DNA of 33,340 nucleotides from Patescibacteria group bacterium (lineage in GTDB: Bacteria > Patescibacteriota > Minisyncoccia > Phycocordibacterales > UBA918), in contig WFTF01000001.1 in NCBI GenBank assembly GCA_015485575.1, forward strand, positions 1 through 33,340. Direction: 5' to 3'. Of this stretch, positions 1 through 8,947 are shown piece after piece (positions within the stretch are counted from its first letter, which is position 1; each line of letters starts with the position of its first letter). The translations under genes were made by a program, and so were the position numbers. A model generated the notes under the pieces. That model did no database searches and was not told the origin of the DNA. It saw nothing but the letters and a program-made list of their open reading frames with translations.

Positions 1-94
1 AAGAGCGACTGAATAAAATAAATAGTGAAACGACCAATCCAATAGCCGCAACTACGGCAAGAATGGTGCGAAACGAATGAAAGATAAGGGGCAT
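1..94 (-). CDS. N-terminal fragment of a membrane-anchored protein (MPLIFHSFRTILAVVAAIGLVVSLFILFSRS...), truncated by window edge
   Basis: Open minus frame from ATG (cat at 92-94) to the window start; hydrophobic N-terminal segment. Confidence 0.55.
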   Translation of the reverse strand, partial: MPLIFHSFRTILAVVAAIGLVVSLFILFSRS

Positions 95-287
95 AAAAAC
101 TTACAAGAACATTACATTACGCTATGTGCTAAACAGCATACTGACAATGCGCTACAACGTTCACAACATATACACGGCGCATATCATTATAGTACACTCT
201 CATGTATGATATCATATACACGGTACAAATGTGACCCTCATCAATGATGCAAAACGGGATACACGCTGTATCGCAGAGATCACTATC

Positions 288-812
288 ATGAATACCACAA
301 GCACCTTTCAAAAATACCCGACAGCCCTCACGCAACTCCGCCATTCTGACGGGGTGTGGAGCATGCTTGTATCCTCCATATACCTTTTGCTCGGTGTCGG
401 ATTTGCATTTATAACACTGTACACACTCTTGCGAACAATCAGCTTCATAGATATGCAGCTGCCACCCATCACCTTCTTGATTTCAGGTGCTTTTGTGGTC
501 TCACAAGGAGTTCCGGCGTACGGTTTTCTCTACATGAAAAAGTGGATCACTTCCATCGCGGTGCTTATGATACTGATTGACGTGCTTGTGTTTGTATTCC
601 TCTACAGTCTTTCGTACGGTGATTTGGCGCTGTCCGTACTTACGCAAGTGTTCATACTCGCTCCCGCTGTTACTTTCTTTGTGCTCACCCGCAATCATTT
701 GACAGGGTCGTACGTGCAGCCACTGCCAATTGCGCTGTACGCAATAAGTGCAGCACTGACCGTCACACTTGGGCTGTCAAACGTTGTATTACAAAACAAT
801 TTCATAGGTTAA
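288..812 (+). CDS. hypothetical multi-pass membrane protein
   Basis: ORF 231-812 with several hydrophobic segments; the internal ATG at 288 (MNTTST...) is the likelier start than GTG 231. Confidence 0.65.
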   Translation: MNTTSTFQKYPTALTQLRHSDGVWSMLVSSIYLLLGVGFAFITLYTLLRTISFIDMQLPPITFLISGAFVVSQGVPAYGFLYMKKWITSIAVLMILIDVLVFVFLYSLSYGDLALSVLTQVFILAPAVTFFVLTRNHLTGSYVQPLPIALYAISAALTVTLGLSNVVLQNNFIG

Positions 813-817
813 ATATC

Positions 818-1339
818 ATGTTCTTAACGCACAAAAAATTTATCGCAAGCATTCTCATGAGCGCCATGCTCTTTTTTGCCCCGCCGAAACCGGCGGAAGC
901 GGTTTTCATACCGGTACTGGCAAATGCACTGAATGTCGTAACCGTTCTTGCAGACCTTATCATCTTGTGCGCAATACAATCAGCAAACGGAGTGGGATTT
1001 TGTGGGGGCTCTTCGGGAGGAGGCGCATCTGCATGTGGCAGCATACCCCCACCAAACTCAACCTGCACCAACTTCCCGCTGGACGATAACTCGCTTGTTT
1101 TAAACCCAGAAGTGGTGCGCGAGGGGGATGACTTTGATATCAGCTGGAACACCGGACAAAACTTCCCCGCCAATTGTACCCTCACAGGACCGAACATAGA
1201 GGTTACCCTCTCCTCCATAGATGACCTCACCGGTACCGTCACCACCACCGCAACAGGGCCACATGTCTACACGCTTGCCTGCGGCACGGAGTCCATCACA
1301 AAAGCACTGAAGATACTGCCAACAATAACCGAATCATAA
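818..1339 (+). CDS. hypothetical secreted protein with signal peptide and Cys/Gly-rich region
   Basis: N-terminal hydrophobic signal (MFLTHKKFIASILMSAMLFFAPPKPAEA); Ig-like/secreted composition. Confidence 0.65.
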   Translation: MFLTHKKFIASILMSAMLFFAPPKPAEAVFIPVLANALNVVTVLADLIILCAIQSANGVGFCGGSSGGGASACGSIPPPNSTCTNFPLDDNSLVLNPEVVREGDDFDISWNTGQNFPANCTLTGPNIEVTLSSIDDLTGTVTTTATGPHVYTLACGTESITKALKILPTITES

Positions 1340-1378
1340 ACCGTTGTGTCGGTTTGTGAATAAATCACCCTAGCTACC

Positions 1379-1618
1379 ATGAGTAAAAAAATGTACCATA
1401 GTCACAACATGCAAAAATATACGATGCCTATTGCGGTAACCATATTGTTCTTTTCTCTGGTCATAAGTGCCTTTATCCTCTACGGACTGCAGCAGGTGCA
1501 GGCAGTGTTCCAAAAAGGTGTCGCACAAGGAAAAGATGTCCGCCTTGCCGAGTTAAATGCATGTCCTATTCCTTCCGAAGATCAACCAAACTTCAGTGGC
1601 TGTAACTCGGTTTTGTAA
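1379..1618 (+). CDS. small single-TM hypothetical protein
   Basis: 79-aa ORF with one clear TM segment; same strand as its neighbours. Confidence 0.5.
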   Translation: MSKKMYHSHNMQKYTMPIAVTILFFSLVISAFILYGLQQVQAVFQKGVAQGKDVRLAELNACPIPSEDQPNFSGCNSVL

Positions 1619-1714
1619 CCCGTCCTTCCTAAAACAAGGATGTGCCCCGCACCATATCGCTAAACCCGTCATAGTGCGGTGTCCGGTTGTGACACATACG
1701 AAACACCCGACACC

Positions 1715-1743
1715 TTGAAAGACGCAAAAGGGCGTGTTATATT
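1715..1743 (+). promoter_or_regulatory. sigma70-like promoter for infC-rpmI-rplT (TTGAAA-N17-TATATT)
   Basis: -35 TTGAAA 1715-1720 and -10 TATATT 1738-1743 with 17-bp spacer. Confidence 0.65.
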
Positions 1744-1863
1744 TTGCACTACCAATTGTAGTGTATTGGTGAGGTGTTGGTTAGGGTAACACCTCTGCAA
1801 CATGCACTCTCCCCGTAGTGCACGTGTCGCTTGGCACGCTTTATTCAATAAGCGCAATCATAC

Positions 1864-2535
1864 TTGAAACAACAAAAAAGACGTTACCATTCAAAAGACC
1901 GTACCCGCATCAATGATGCGATTACCGCACGCGAACTGCGTGTGGTGGGTCCCAATGGTGAAAACCTTGGTGTGCTCTCACTTGCAGACGCACGCAAGGC
2001 CGCTGAAGAGGCGAAACTTGACCTTATTGAAATATCCCCCAAAGCAAAACCTCCCGTTGCCAAAATCATGGACTACGGGCAGTACCGCTATGAAACAAAA
2101 CGCAAAGCAAGCGAAATAAAGGCGAAGTCGCACGTTACCGAAACCAAAAGTGTACAGGTAAAAATCGGCACCAGCGAACACGACCAGCAGCTGAAAGCAA
2201 AGCGTGCAGCCGGATGGCTCCACGAGGGACACCGAGTAAAGGTAGACCTCTTTCTATGGGGGCGCTACAAATATATGGAGCCTGCATTCTTAAAAGAACG
2301 ATTGGAACGCTTCTTGAAAATCATTCCCGCTGAGTATAAATTGGCGGATGAAATCAAAAAAAGTCCAAAGGGCTTCACCTGTATCATTGAGCGGGTGGGC
2401 AAGAGCGTCAAAGGACCGAAAATAATCCAAGACGAGCAGCCATCCGTGAAAAGAGAGAAAGCAACCAAGAAAAAAGACGTAGCAAAATCAAAGAAAAAAT
2501 CACTGGACGAGCTACTGGAGACGGGCATGGTATAG
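1864..2535 (+). CDS. infC: translation initiation factor IF-3 (TTG start, Lys-rich C-terminal extension)
   Basis: RINDAITARELRVVGPNGENLGVLSLADA...DLIEISPKAKPPVAKIMDYGQYRYE motif; upstream of L35/L20. Confidence 0.95.
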   Translation: MKQQKRRYHSKDRTRINDAITARELRVVGPNGENLGVLSLADARKAAEEAKLDLIEISPKAKPPVAKIMDYGQYRYETKRKASEIKAKSHVTETKSVQVKIGTSEHDQQLKAKRAAGWLHEGHRVKVDLFLWGRYKYMEPAFLKERLERFLKIIPAEYKLADEIKKSPKGFTCIIERVGKSVKGPKIIQDEQPSVKREKATKKKDVAKSKKKSLDELLETGMV

Positions 2536-2606
2536 AGGTGGACTTTTGTTGAGAAATAGGTTATATTTTGCTGACTTTTTGCCTTATAAAAGCGAAGAAA
2601 ATTATC

Positions 2607-2798
2607 ATGAAAACAAACAAATCATACACAAAGCGCCTGAAGGTGACGAAAAACGGCAAGATCATCGCACGCAAGCCCGGTCAGAACCACTTTAATGCAA
2701 AACAGAGCGGACAGCAGCGACTTGCTCGAAAGCGCACCCAGAACCTCTCACTGTCAAAACGGGTGACACGACGCTTTTTGCCGAAAACGGGTGCATAA
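2607..2798 (+). CDS. rpmI: 50S ribosomal protein L35
   Basis: MKTNKSYTKRLKVTKNGKIIARKPGQNHFNAKQS...; start revised from ORF-track 2568 to ATG 2607. Confidence 0.9.
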   Translation: MKTNKSYTKRLKVTKNGKIIARKPGQNHFNAKQSGQQRLARKRTQNLSLSKRVTRRFLPKTGA

Positions 2799-2846
2799 CG
2801 TATACCGATGATACATTCATTCATTACAAAACTCTAATAACGAACT

Positions 2847-3191
2847 ATGGCACGAGTAAAAGGAGGAATCATGGCGAACAAACGCCGCAAATACATTCTG
2901 CAACAAGCAAAGGGATACCGTTTTGCGCGCTCCAAGAAGGTCGCAGCGGCACGCGAAGCGATTTACCACGCACAGCTGCACGCCTTTGATCACCGAAAAG
3001 ACAAGAAGGGAGACTTCCGCCGCTTGTGGATTGTGCGCATCAACGCGGCACTACGCCCCTTTGACATGAAGTACAGTCGCTTTATTAAGGCACTCGCGGA
3101 AAAAAACATAAAACTTGACCGAAAGGTTCTCGCAGATCTTGCCATGAACCGTCCCGATGACTTTAAACGAGTTGTAGAAGCGGTGAAATAA
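2847..3191 (+). CDS. rplT: 50S ribosomal protein L20
   Basis: MARVKGGIMANKRRKYILQQAKGYRFARSKK...; follows rpmI. Confidence 0.96.
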   Translation: MARVKGGIMANKRRKYILQQAKGYRFARSKKVAAAREAIYHAQLHAFDHRKDKKGDFRRLWIVRINAALRPFDMKYSRFIKALAEKNIKLDRKVLADLAMNRPDDFKRVVEAVK

Positions 3192-3212
3192 CCACCAAGG
3201 TGTACAAAATAT

Positions 3213-3249
3213 AAAAACAATCGATTGCTTTTGGCAATCAATTGTTTTT
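3213..3249. terminator. bidirectional intrinsic terminator between convergent rplT and MBL gene
   Basis: aaaaacaatcgattgc-ttttg-gcaatcaattgttttt, one mismatch. Confidence 0.75.
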
Positions 3250-3279
3250 CTTCGTTGCCTAATTGTGTGCACAGAGACA

Positions 3280-4644
3280 CTAGAAGTCTATCTCTATTTC
3301 TTGGTTTTCGCTTGGAGCTATGGCGGGAGCTCCCAGGTAATCCCGCAGGCGTTGTACCAAAAACAGCGAGGATCGTTCTTCTCCCATGGTGACGAAAATC
3401 TGCTTCGCTTTATCACCGCCTTGTGCCACAAAATCCACCAGCTGATCACGATCCGCATGTCCCGAGTAGCCGCGTATGCGCGCTATCTTTGCGCGTACTT
3501 TCACATACTCTCCATCTATCTGCACCTTCTTTGCGCCATCATGCAGCACCCTGCCCAGGCTCCCCACCGCTTGATAGCCAACCAAAAGCAATGTGGTTGC
3601 AGGGTCGTCCAGGTAGTTCTTTTCATGTCGGCGAATACGCCCTCCATGACTCATACCACTTCCCGCAATGATTACTTTTGCACCCTTATGCGCTTGGATC
3701 TCGTGAGAGTCCTTTACCGTGCGGGTAAATGATAGACCTTCAAAATCAAAAATATCATCCCCCGCTTTAATCTGCTCCTGTACGTCGGTTTTCAGATACT
3801 GCGGGTATTTACGATACATTTCCGTTACCGCAATAGCCAAAGGGGAATCCAGAAAAACGGGCAGGGCTTCAATCTGCCCCGATTCCACCAGGTTGTTAAT
3901 CTCCAAAAGCATTGCCTGTGTGCGTTCCAGTGAAAAAGCGGGGATGATGAGTGTGCCGCTCTTATGCTGTGTTTCCAATATGTACTGCGTAAGCAGCTGT
4001 GTGCGTTCCTCTACCTCTTCATGTACCCGATCCCCGTAGACACTTTCCATAAGCAGGTAGTCATAGTCTGTCGGTATAACAGGTGGATTCAAGAGCGGTT
4101 GTGGAACATTTCCAATGTCTCCGGTGAACACTATTTTTTTACCATTGCGCTCCAGATGAACCATGCCGGATCCGAGTATATGTCCCGCGTCTGTAAAATA
4201 GGCGCGTATGTCTTTGAGAGCTATGTCCTGCTGGCAGGAAACTACTTTCCACTGTGACAGTGCTTGATCTATATCGCGCTCACCATACAACACCTCTGTA
4301 CCGTAGCGCTCTTTCTCGTACCGCATCACCTTCAGCGCATCGCGGAGCATAATATTCGCAAAATCTCGCGTGGGTTCTGTGGAATAAATCACCCCGGTAA
4401 ATCCATCCTTCACCAGCTTTGGAATACGTCCGATATGATCGGCATGGGCATGGGTAACCAACAGCACATCCACATCAGCCGGATTGTAAGCAAAGGGTTC
4501 GGCATTGACTTGCTGTGCAAACCGATCCCCCTGCACCAGTCCGCAGTCAATCAATATAGCTTGATCTCCACAGTCAAGCATAAAGTTTGCTCCGGTCACA
4601 TTTCCCACTCCCCCGTAAAATCCAAGTGTTGTTGCCATACCCAT
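3280..4644 (-). CDS. MBL-fold/beta-CASP RNA-processing metallo-hydrolase
   Basis: HAHADH motif, TDAGHILGSG, FTGDIG, SGMSHGGRI, GYSGHAD motifs typical of the beta-CASP family. Confidence 0.92.
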   Translation of the reverse strand: MGMATTLGFYGGVGNVTGANFMLDCGDQAILIDCGLVQGDRFAQQVNAEPFAYNPADVDVLLVTHAHADHIGRIPKLVKDGFTGVIYSTEPTRDFANIMLRDALKVMRYEKERYGTEVLYGERDIDQALSQWKVVSCQQDIALKDIRAYFTDAGHILGSGMVHLERNGKKIVFTGDIGNVPQPLLNPPVIPTDYDYLLMESVYGDRVHEEVEERTQLLTQYILETQHKSGTLIIPAFSLERTQAMLLEINNLVESGQIEALPVFLDSPLAIAVTEMYRKYPQYLKTDVQEQIKAGDDIFDFEGLSFTRTVKDSHEIQAHKGAKVIIAGSGMSHGGRIRRHEKNYLDDPATTLLLVGYQAVGSLGRVLHDGAKKVQIDGEYVKVRAKIARIRGYSGHADRDQLVDFVAQGGDKAKQIFVTMGEERSSLFLVQRLRDYLGAPAIAPSENQEIEIDF

Positions 4645-4660
4645 ATCTTGATTATCTCCT

Positions 4661-5053
4661 TCAGAGTCTACGCAGTGCGCGTCCCACTATGTACCCGAAC
4701 ACCGCACCAGTAACACCCATGGCAAGATCGGTGGCGGTATCCACCGCATAATCCTCTTCTATGGGTATACCAATTGCCAACTCAAACACTTCCCACAGAA
4801 GTCCTACGGTAAGCACTAAGAGTACAACGGAGAATAGTCGCAAGTAGCGATCCGGTACCAAAAAACGTATATCATTGAGGGTATACAGCCCCAACGCCAC
4901 TACTATACCTCCCAAAATATGCATGGGAATATCAAACCACGTATACTTCCAATATAAAAATAGTTTCAATGCAATAATGTGCACCACCGCAAGCAACGTA
5001 AAAGAGATAAAAAAGAAAATGGTCGGCAATTTAAGCATGATGATGTATATCAT
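4661..5053 (-). CDS. hypothetical integral membrane protein (DUF2238/VanZ-like topology)
   Basis: 4 hydrophobic segments; the ORF track's start at 5119 would place a 39-nt palindrome inside the CDS, so MIYIIMLKL (5053) or MLKL (5038) is preferred. Confidence 0.65.
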   Translation of the reverse strand: MIYIIMLKLPTIFFFISFTLLAVVHIIALKLFLYWKYTWFDIPMHILGGIVVALGLYTLNDIRFLVPDRYLRLFSVVLLVLTVGLLWEVFELAIGIPIEEDYAVDTATDLAMGVTGAVFGYIVGRALRRL

Positions 5054-5074
5054 ACCATGTGTCAGTGTTGTATG

Positions 5075-5113
5075 CCGACGAAAAAAACTCGCATAGCGAG
5101 TTTTTTTCGTCGG
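5075..5113. terminator. perfect 17-bp palindrome with A/T tracts, terminator-like
   Basis: ccgacgaaaaaaactcg-catag-cgagtttttttcgtcgg. Confidence 0.6.
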
Positions 5114-5297
5114 AATCACAACCGTATGCTCCTGGAAAAATCCAGGTGGGCATCCTTACTGACTTGATTGTTCGAAATCTCTTGCAAGTTCTCGGCACAA
5201 GCCACGTCTACAGACAGCCCTTGCTATATATTTAGTCGGAACATACGTTACAGTGATTCCATCTTTGAGTATAGCATCAAGACTGTTGTGTGAAAAA

Positions 5298-5337
5298 GGA
5301 TAAACTCACCCGCTCATCGGGGCAGGTGAGTTTATCC
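5298..5337 (-). terminator. stem-loop downstream of ndk
   Basis: 13-bp perfect stem ggataaactcacc / ggtgagtttatcc. Confidence 0.6.
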
Positions 5338-5352
5338 AACACAGTGACAGCG

Positions 5353-5958
5353 CTATTCGTTCGTACCATCCAGGTTTACGTCGTACATAATGCGCTCTTG
5401 TGCGGTCACATAACACATCACCTCCTCATCTTTAAACCAGAGCTCGATTTCTCGCTCCGCTTCAGACACCTCATCAGAACAGTGAACCAGGTTACGTACC
5501 GCCCTATCCTCTACAGCAGCATGTGAGTAGGAGTCCACCGTATAGTCACCTCGTACGGTACCCACATCCGACGTTGCCGGCTCGGTTGAACCAACCAGTT
5601 TTTTAATAACCGCAACCGCCTGGTTCCCCTCCCAGACCATTGCTACCACCGGTGCCGACATCATAAACTTCGCATTTGCGCGAATGATATCCTTACCGTA
5701 CTCAATGGGCTCCTTTTCCACCGCCTTCCCCTGCGCTTTGAGGTCTTCCACAATACGATTGCCTTTTGCCAGGAACCATTCATCATCTTTGTTGTAGTGC
5801 TCAAACAGACGTTTTTCGTCCGCGTTAAACATTTTCATGGCACTGCACTTGAGTCCCGTTGCCTCAAAACGTTTGATGAGGTCACCCATAAGTCCCCGCT
5901 GTACCGCGTCGGGTTTCAGCATCACAAAAGTACGCTCTTGGTGTGGTTGTCGTTCCAT
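5353..5958 (-). CDS. ndk: nucleoside diphosphate kinase (extended form)
   Basis: ERTFVMLKPDAVQRGLMGDLIKRFE; NLVHCSDEVSEAEREI catalytic His region. Confidence 0.93.
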   Translation of the reverse strand: MERQPHQERTFVMLKPDAVQRGLMGDLIKRFEATGLKCSAMKMFNADEKRLFEHYNKDDEWFLAKGNRIVEDLKAQGKAVEKEPIEYGKDIIRANAKFMMSAPVVAMVWEGNQAVAVIKKLVGSTEPATSDVGTVRGDYTVDSYSHAAVEDRAVRNLVHCSDEVSEAEREIELWFKDEEVMCYVTAQERIMYDVNLDGTNE

Positions 5959-6024
5959 ACTATCTCTATTTTTAGCTGTAAATTATGGGCAGAGTATACC
6001 GCAGTCGCAACTTTATGCAAGTAT

Positions 6025-6804
6025 CTATTTCCGGCTTTGGGTTAGTTTCTCAGGACCGTTTTCGGTAATAAGCACTGTGTGTTCCATATGTGCGGCAAGT
6101 GACCCGTCTTCGGTTACCGCAGTGTAGCCATCTCGCAAAACCATAACCTCTTTGCTTCCAAGGGTAATCATCGGTTCAATGGCAAATACCATACCGGGCT
6201 CTATTTTCGCTCCTCTGTTTGCAGTGGCAACGTTTGGTATCTGTGGCTCCTCATGCAGATCATATCCCACTCCATGACCACAAAACGATTCAATAATCCC
6301 ATACTGCTTTGGAACCACCTTTTCAATTGCTCTTCCTATGTCTCCTACATAGTTGCCCGCCTGTGCCGCCTTCACACCTGCCTCCAGTGCCTTTTGAGTA
6401 ACCTGCAAAAGTTGACGCGCCTCGGGTGAACCCTCTCCCGCAATCACCGTTCGCGCCGAATCCACCACCATCCTATGGTGAGCAATCACCACGTCCAGCG
6501 ACACCACATCACCCTCTTGAAATGTGATCGGATCTTCGTTAGGAATACCATGCACCACTACGTCATTAACCGATACACAACTTGCCGCCGGATAGGGACG
6601 GGGAGCAAAACTCGCGTGGTACCCGAGTGTCATCGGTTCCACACCGTAGCACTCAATAAGCTCCATTGCCCTATCGTCCACATCCAAAGATGTATTGCCC
6701 GGCTGTACCACAGTCTCAAGTTCATCTAAAATGTCGGCAAGTATCTTACCCCCCTCCCGCAAATGTGCTATGTCTTCTTCTGTTTTAATGGTTATATGTG
6801 CCAT
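6025..6804 (-). CDS. map: type I methionine aminopeptidase
   Basis: DVVSLDVVIAHHRMVVDSART, FCGHGVGYDLHEEPQIPN, GMVFAIEPM motifs. Confidence 0.96.
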   Translation of the reverse strand: MAHITIKTEEDIAHLREGGKILADILDELETVVQPGNTSLDVDDRAMELIECYGVEPMTLGYHASFAPRPYPAASCVSVNDVVVHGIPNEDPITFQEGDVVSLDVVIAHHRMVVDSARTVIAGEGSPEARQLLQVTQKALEAGVKAAQAGNYVGDIGRAIEKVVPKQYGIIESFCGHGVGYDLHEEPQIPNVATANRGAKIEPGMVFAIEPMITLGSKEVMVLRDGYTAVTEDGSLAAHMEHTVLITENGPEKLTQSRK

Positions 6805-6816
6805 GTTGTGCTGTAC

Positions 6817-7425
6817 TTACTGCGTTATTCCCAACGAGCGAATAATATACCGGGTAATCTCTTCAATACTGTGGGTCCCATCAATATGTATAAAATTCAC
6901 ATCATCGCGCATCTTATATGCTTCAATAATCGGTAGTGTGTTCTGTCTGTATAAGCGTAAACGTTCGTCAATTAGTTGCGGAGTATCGTCACTGCGCTTA
7001 CGTCCTGCCATACGCACTCGTACCACCTCCTCGGGCACATCCAGGTATACTACCGACAACCCTTCACGCTTATAAAACTCCATAAGGTCATCAATAAACT
7101 TCACCTGCACCAAATTGCGCGGGAACCCGTCCATGGTCAGATGCGTCTGGGGTGTCAGGTTGCGAATCAAAAACTTCACCACAAATGCTTTAGTTAAAAA
7201 GTTGGGTACCATTTTCCCCTCGGCCAGCAGCTCCTTCACTCGTTGAGCGGTATATCCACCTTCTTGTGCCAACCGACGAAACGCCTTGCCCGTTTCAATG
7301 TTAGTCACCGGCTGCTGTGAATGCTCCCGAAGGTACTCACTGATCCTCTGTACCTGCGTACCCTTACCACTCCCCTGCGGACCGATAAAAATAATTGTTT
7401 GCGGTTTCATAACTCGTACACTCAT
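6817..7425 (-). CDS. adk: adenylate kinase family nucleoside monophosphate kinase
   Basis: IFIGPQGSGKGTQVQRI Walker A; MDGFPRNLVQ motif. Confidence 0.85.
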   Translation of the reverse strand: MSVRVMKPQTIIFIGPQGSGKGTQVQRISEYLREHSQQPVTNIETGKAFRRLAQEGGYTAQRVKELLAEGKMVPNFLTKAFVVKFLIRNLTPQTHLTMDGFPRNLVQVKFIDDLMEFYKREGLSVVYLDVPEEVVRVRMAGRKRSDDTPQLIDERLRLYRQNTLPIIEAYKMRDDVNFIHIDGTHSIEEITRYIIRSLGITQ

Positions 7426-8036
7426 TCACTGTCTAAGTGGGTTTGAATAATTGCGGTCACCTCATCAATGGAGAGCGTACCGTCAATATCCACCACCTTC
7501 CCCGCTCTCCGGAACACATCCAGAGACTTTATGGTATAGGTAGAAAACTCTTCCAAACGCTTCTCCACCGCTTTCTCCTGATCGACCACATCGCGATTGC
7601 GAACAGCACTTCGCTCTCTCACTACAGTGTCGGGAATGTCCAGATGAAACACGATATACGGACGATCCGTCCAATCGTGAATTTCATGGAAGATTTCCGC
7701 TTCATCGGGCTTGCGAGCAACCGCTTCAAAGATCAGTAAATCACTCCCATGTCGGTGCAACAGTGCATGCATCATCCAATAGGATGCAAGCCAATTCGGT
7801 GCCAGCAACCCCGATTCATACGCCTGCTTCATGCGTCGCCCCAGCGGTGTATCAAGCTCTGCCAATTCACGCACCTTATTGCCAATGGAAAAAACAGTGC
7901 CTCCGTAACGCTTGAGAATACGCTCGGATTGAGTACCCTTGCCGCAGGTCACTTTACCCATCAGTACTACACTTTCATAGTGCGTTTTTGCTTCCATGCA
8001 CGCTAAGCGTATCAAGTTTTTGAACTTCTGCAACAT
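7422..8036 (-). CDS. second, divergent adenylate-kinase-family protein
   Basis: VVLMGKVTCGKGTQSERILKRYGG P-loop; overlaps adk start by ATGA. Confidence 0.8.
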   Translation of the reverse strand: MLQKFKNLIRLACMEAKTHYESVVLMGKVTCGKGTQSERILKRYGGTVFSIGNKVRELAELDTPLGRRMKQAYESGLLAPNWLASYWMMHALLHRHGSDLLIFEAVARKPDEAEIFHEIHDWTDRPYIVFHLDIPDTVVRERSAVRNRDVVDQEKAVEKRLEEFSTYTIKSLDVFRRAGKVVDIDGTLSIDEVTAIIQTHLDSE

Positions 8037-8064
8037 CAGTCATGCATGGTATTCTTAACAACGT

Positions 8065-8697
8065 ATGAAAAAGAAACACATTATTACCATTTCCGGCAAG
8101 CCCGGAAGCGGCAAATCTTCCACTGCAGACAAAGTGGCTGAGTTGCTTGGCTATACCCGATATTCATCGGGTGATATTGTGCGAAAATATGTCCGCGAGC
8201 ATGGAATGACTTTAGATGAATTTAATCGCAAAGCGGCGGTAGATCACTCTCTTGACGAAGCGATTGATGAAGAATTACGTAAGCTACGTAACGAAAAGGA
8301 TATAGTGATTGATTCTCGTCTGGGATTCTACTGGATTCCCGAATCCTTTAAGGTGTATTTGGATTTGGATATAGAAGTGGCAACCGCCCGTATATATAAA
8401 GACAGCATCAGCAATAAAGGACGCGGAGTAGGGGTGGGACATGCGACATCCATTGTAGAAGCTGCACGCCAAGTCCAAAGCCGACTACGTGCGGAAACAC
8501 GCAGGTTTAAAAGTATCTATGGCGTAGACCCCTACCAGAGCGATCATTTTGATCTGGTTATCAACACATCGCGACACAGTCCACAAACAGTTGCACTTAC
8601 TGTTTTTGACAATTACAAGAAGTGGCTTAGAAGCGACGAGTGGCAGCAAGTATATAGTGAGGTCCCTATCGGCTACTCCTTTGATACAAAGTACTAA
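8065..8697 (+). CDS. (d)CMP kinase-like P-loop kinase
   Basis: IITISGKPGSGKSSTADKVAELLGYTRYSSGDIVRKYVREHGMTLDEFNR; archaeal-style CMP kinase pattern. Confidence 0.8.
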   Translation: MKKKHIITISGKPGSGKSSTADKVAELLGYTRYSSGDIVRKYVREHGMTLDEFNRKAAVDHSLDEAIDEELRKLRNEKDIVIDSRLGFYWIPESFKVYLDLDIEVATARIYKDSISNKGRGVGVGHATSIVEAARQVQSRLRAETRRFKSIYGVDPYQSDHFDLVINTSRHSPQTVALTVFDNYKKWLRSDEWQQVYSEVPIGYSFDTKY

Positions 8698-8883
8698 GAG
8701 ATGGAATATACCTGCAAAACGCACTTGCTCACACACAAGGGGGAATCCTTATATTGATGAGAGGCATGACACCCGTCACACCTTTCTTTCGAAAGAAAGA
8801 TTGGGGAGTATTCTTGCAACCAACATAATATGCCACAGTGCCACACCGGGCACTGCAACTGTCACAGTTCACTAACACAAAAA

Positions 8884-8910
8884 CGAAAAGACCCGATACG
8901 GGCCTTTTCG
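8884..8910. terminator. intrinsic terminator downstream of secY
   Basis: cgaaaagacccg-ata-cgggccttttcg stem-loop between convergent genes. Confidence 0.7.
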
Positions 8911-8947
8911 TGCTTCGCAAAAGTTGCAGTGACTACTTCATACACCT

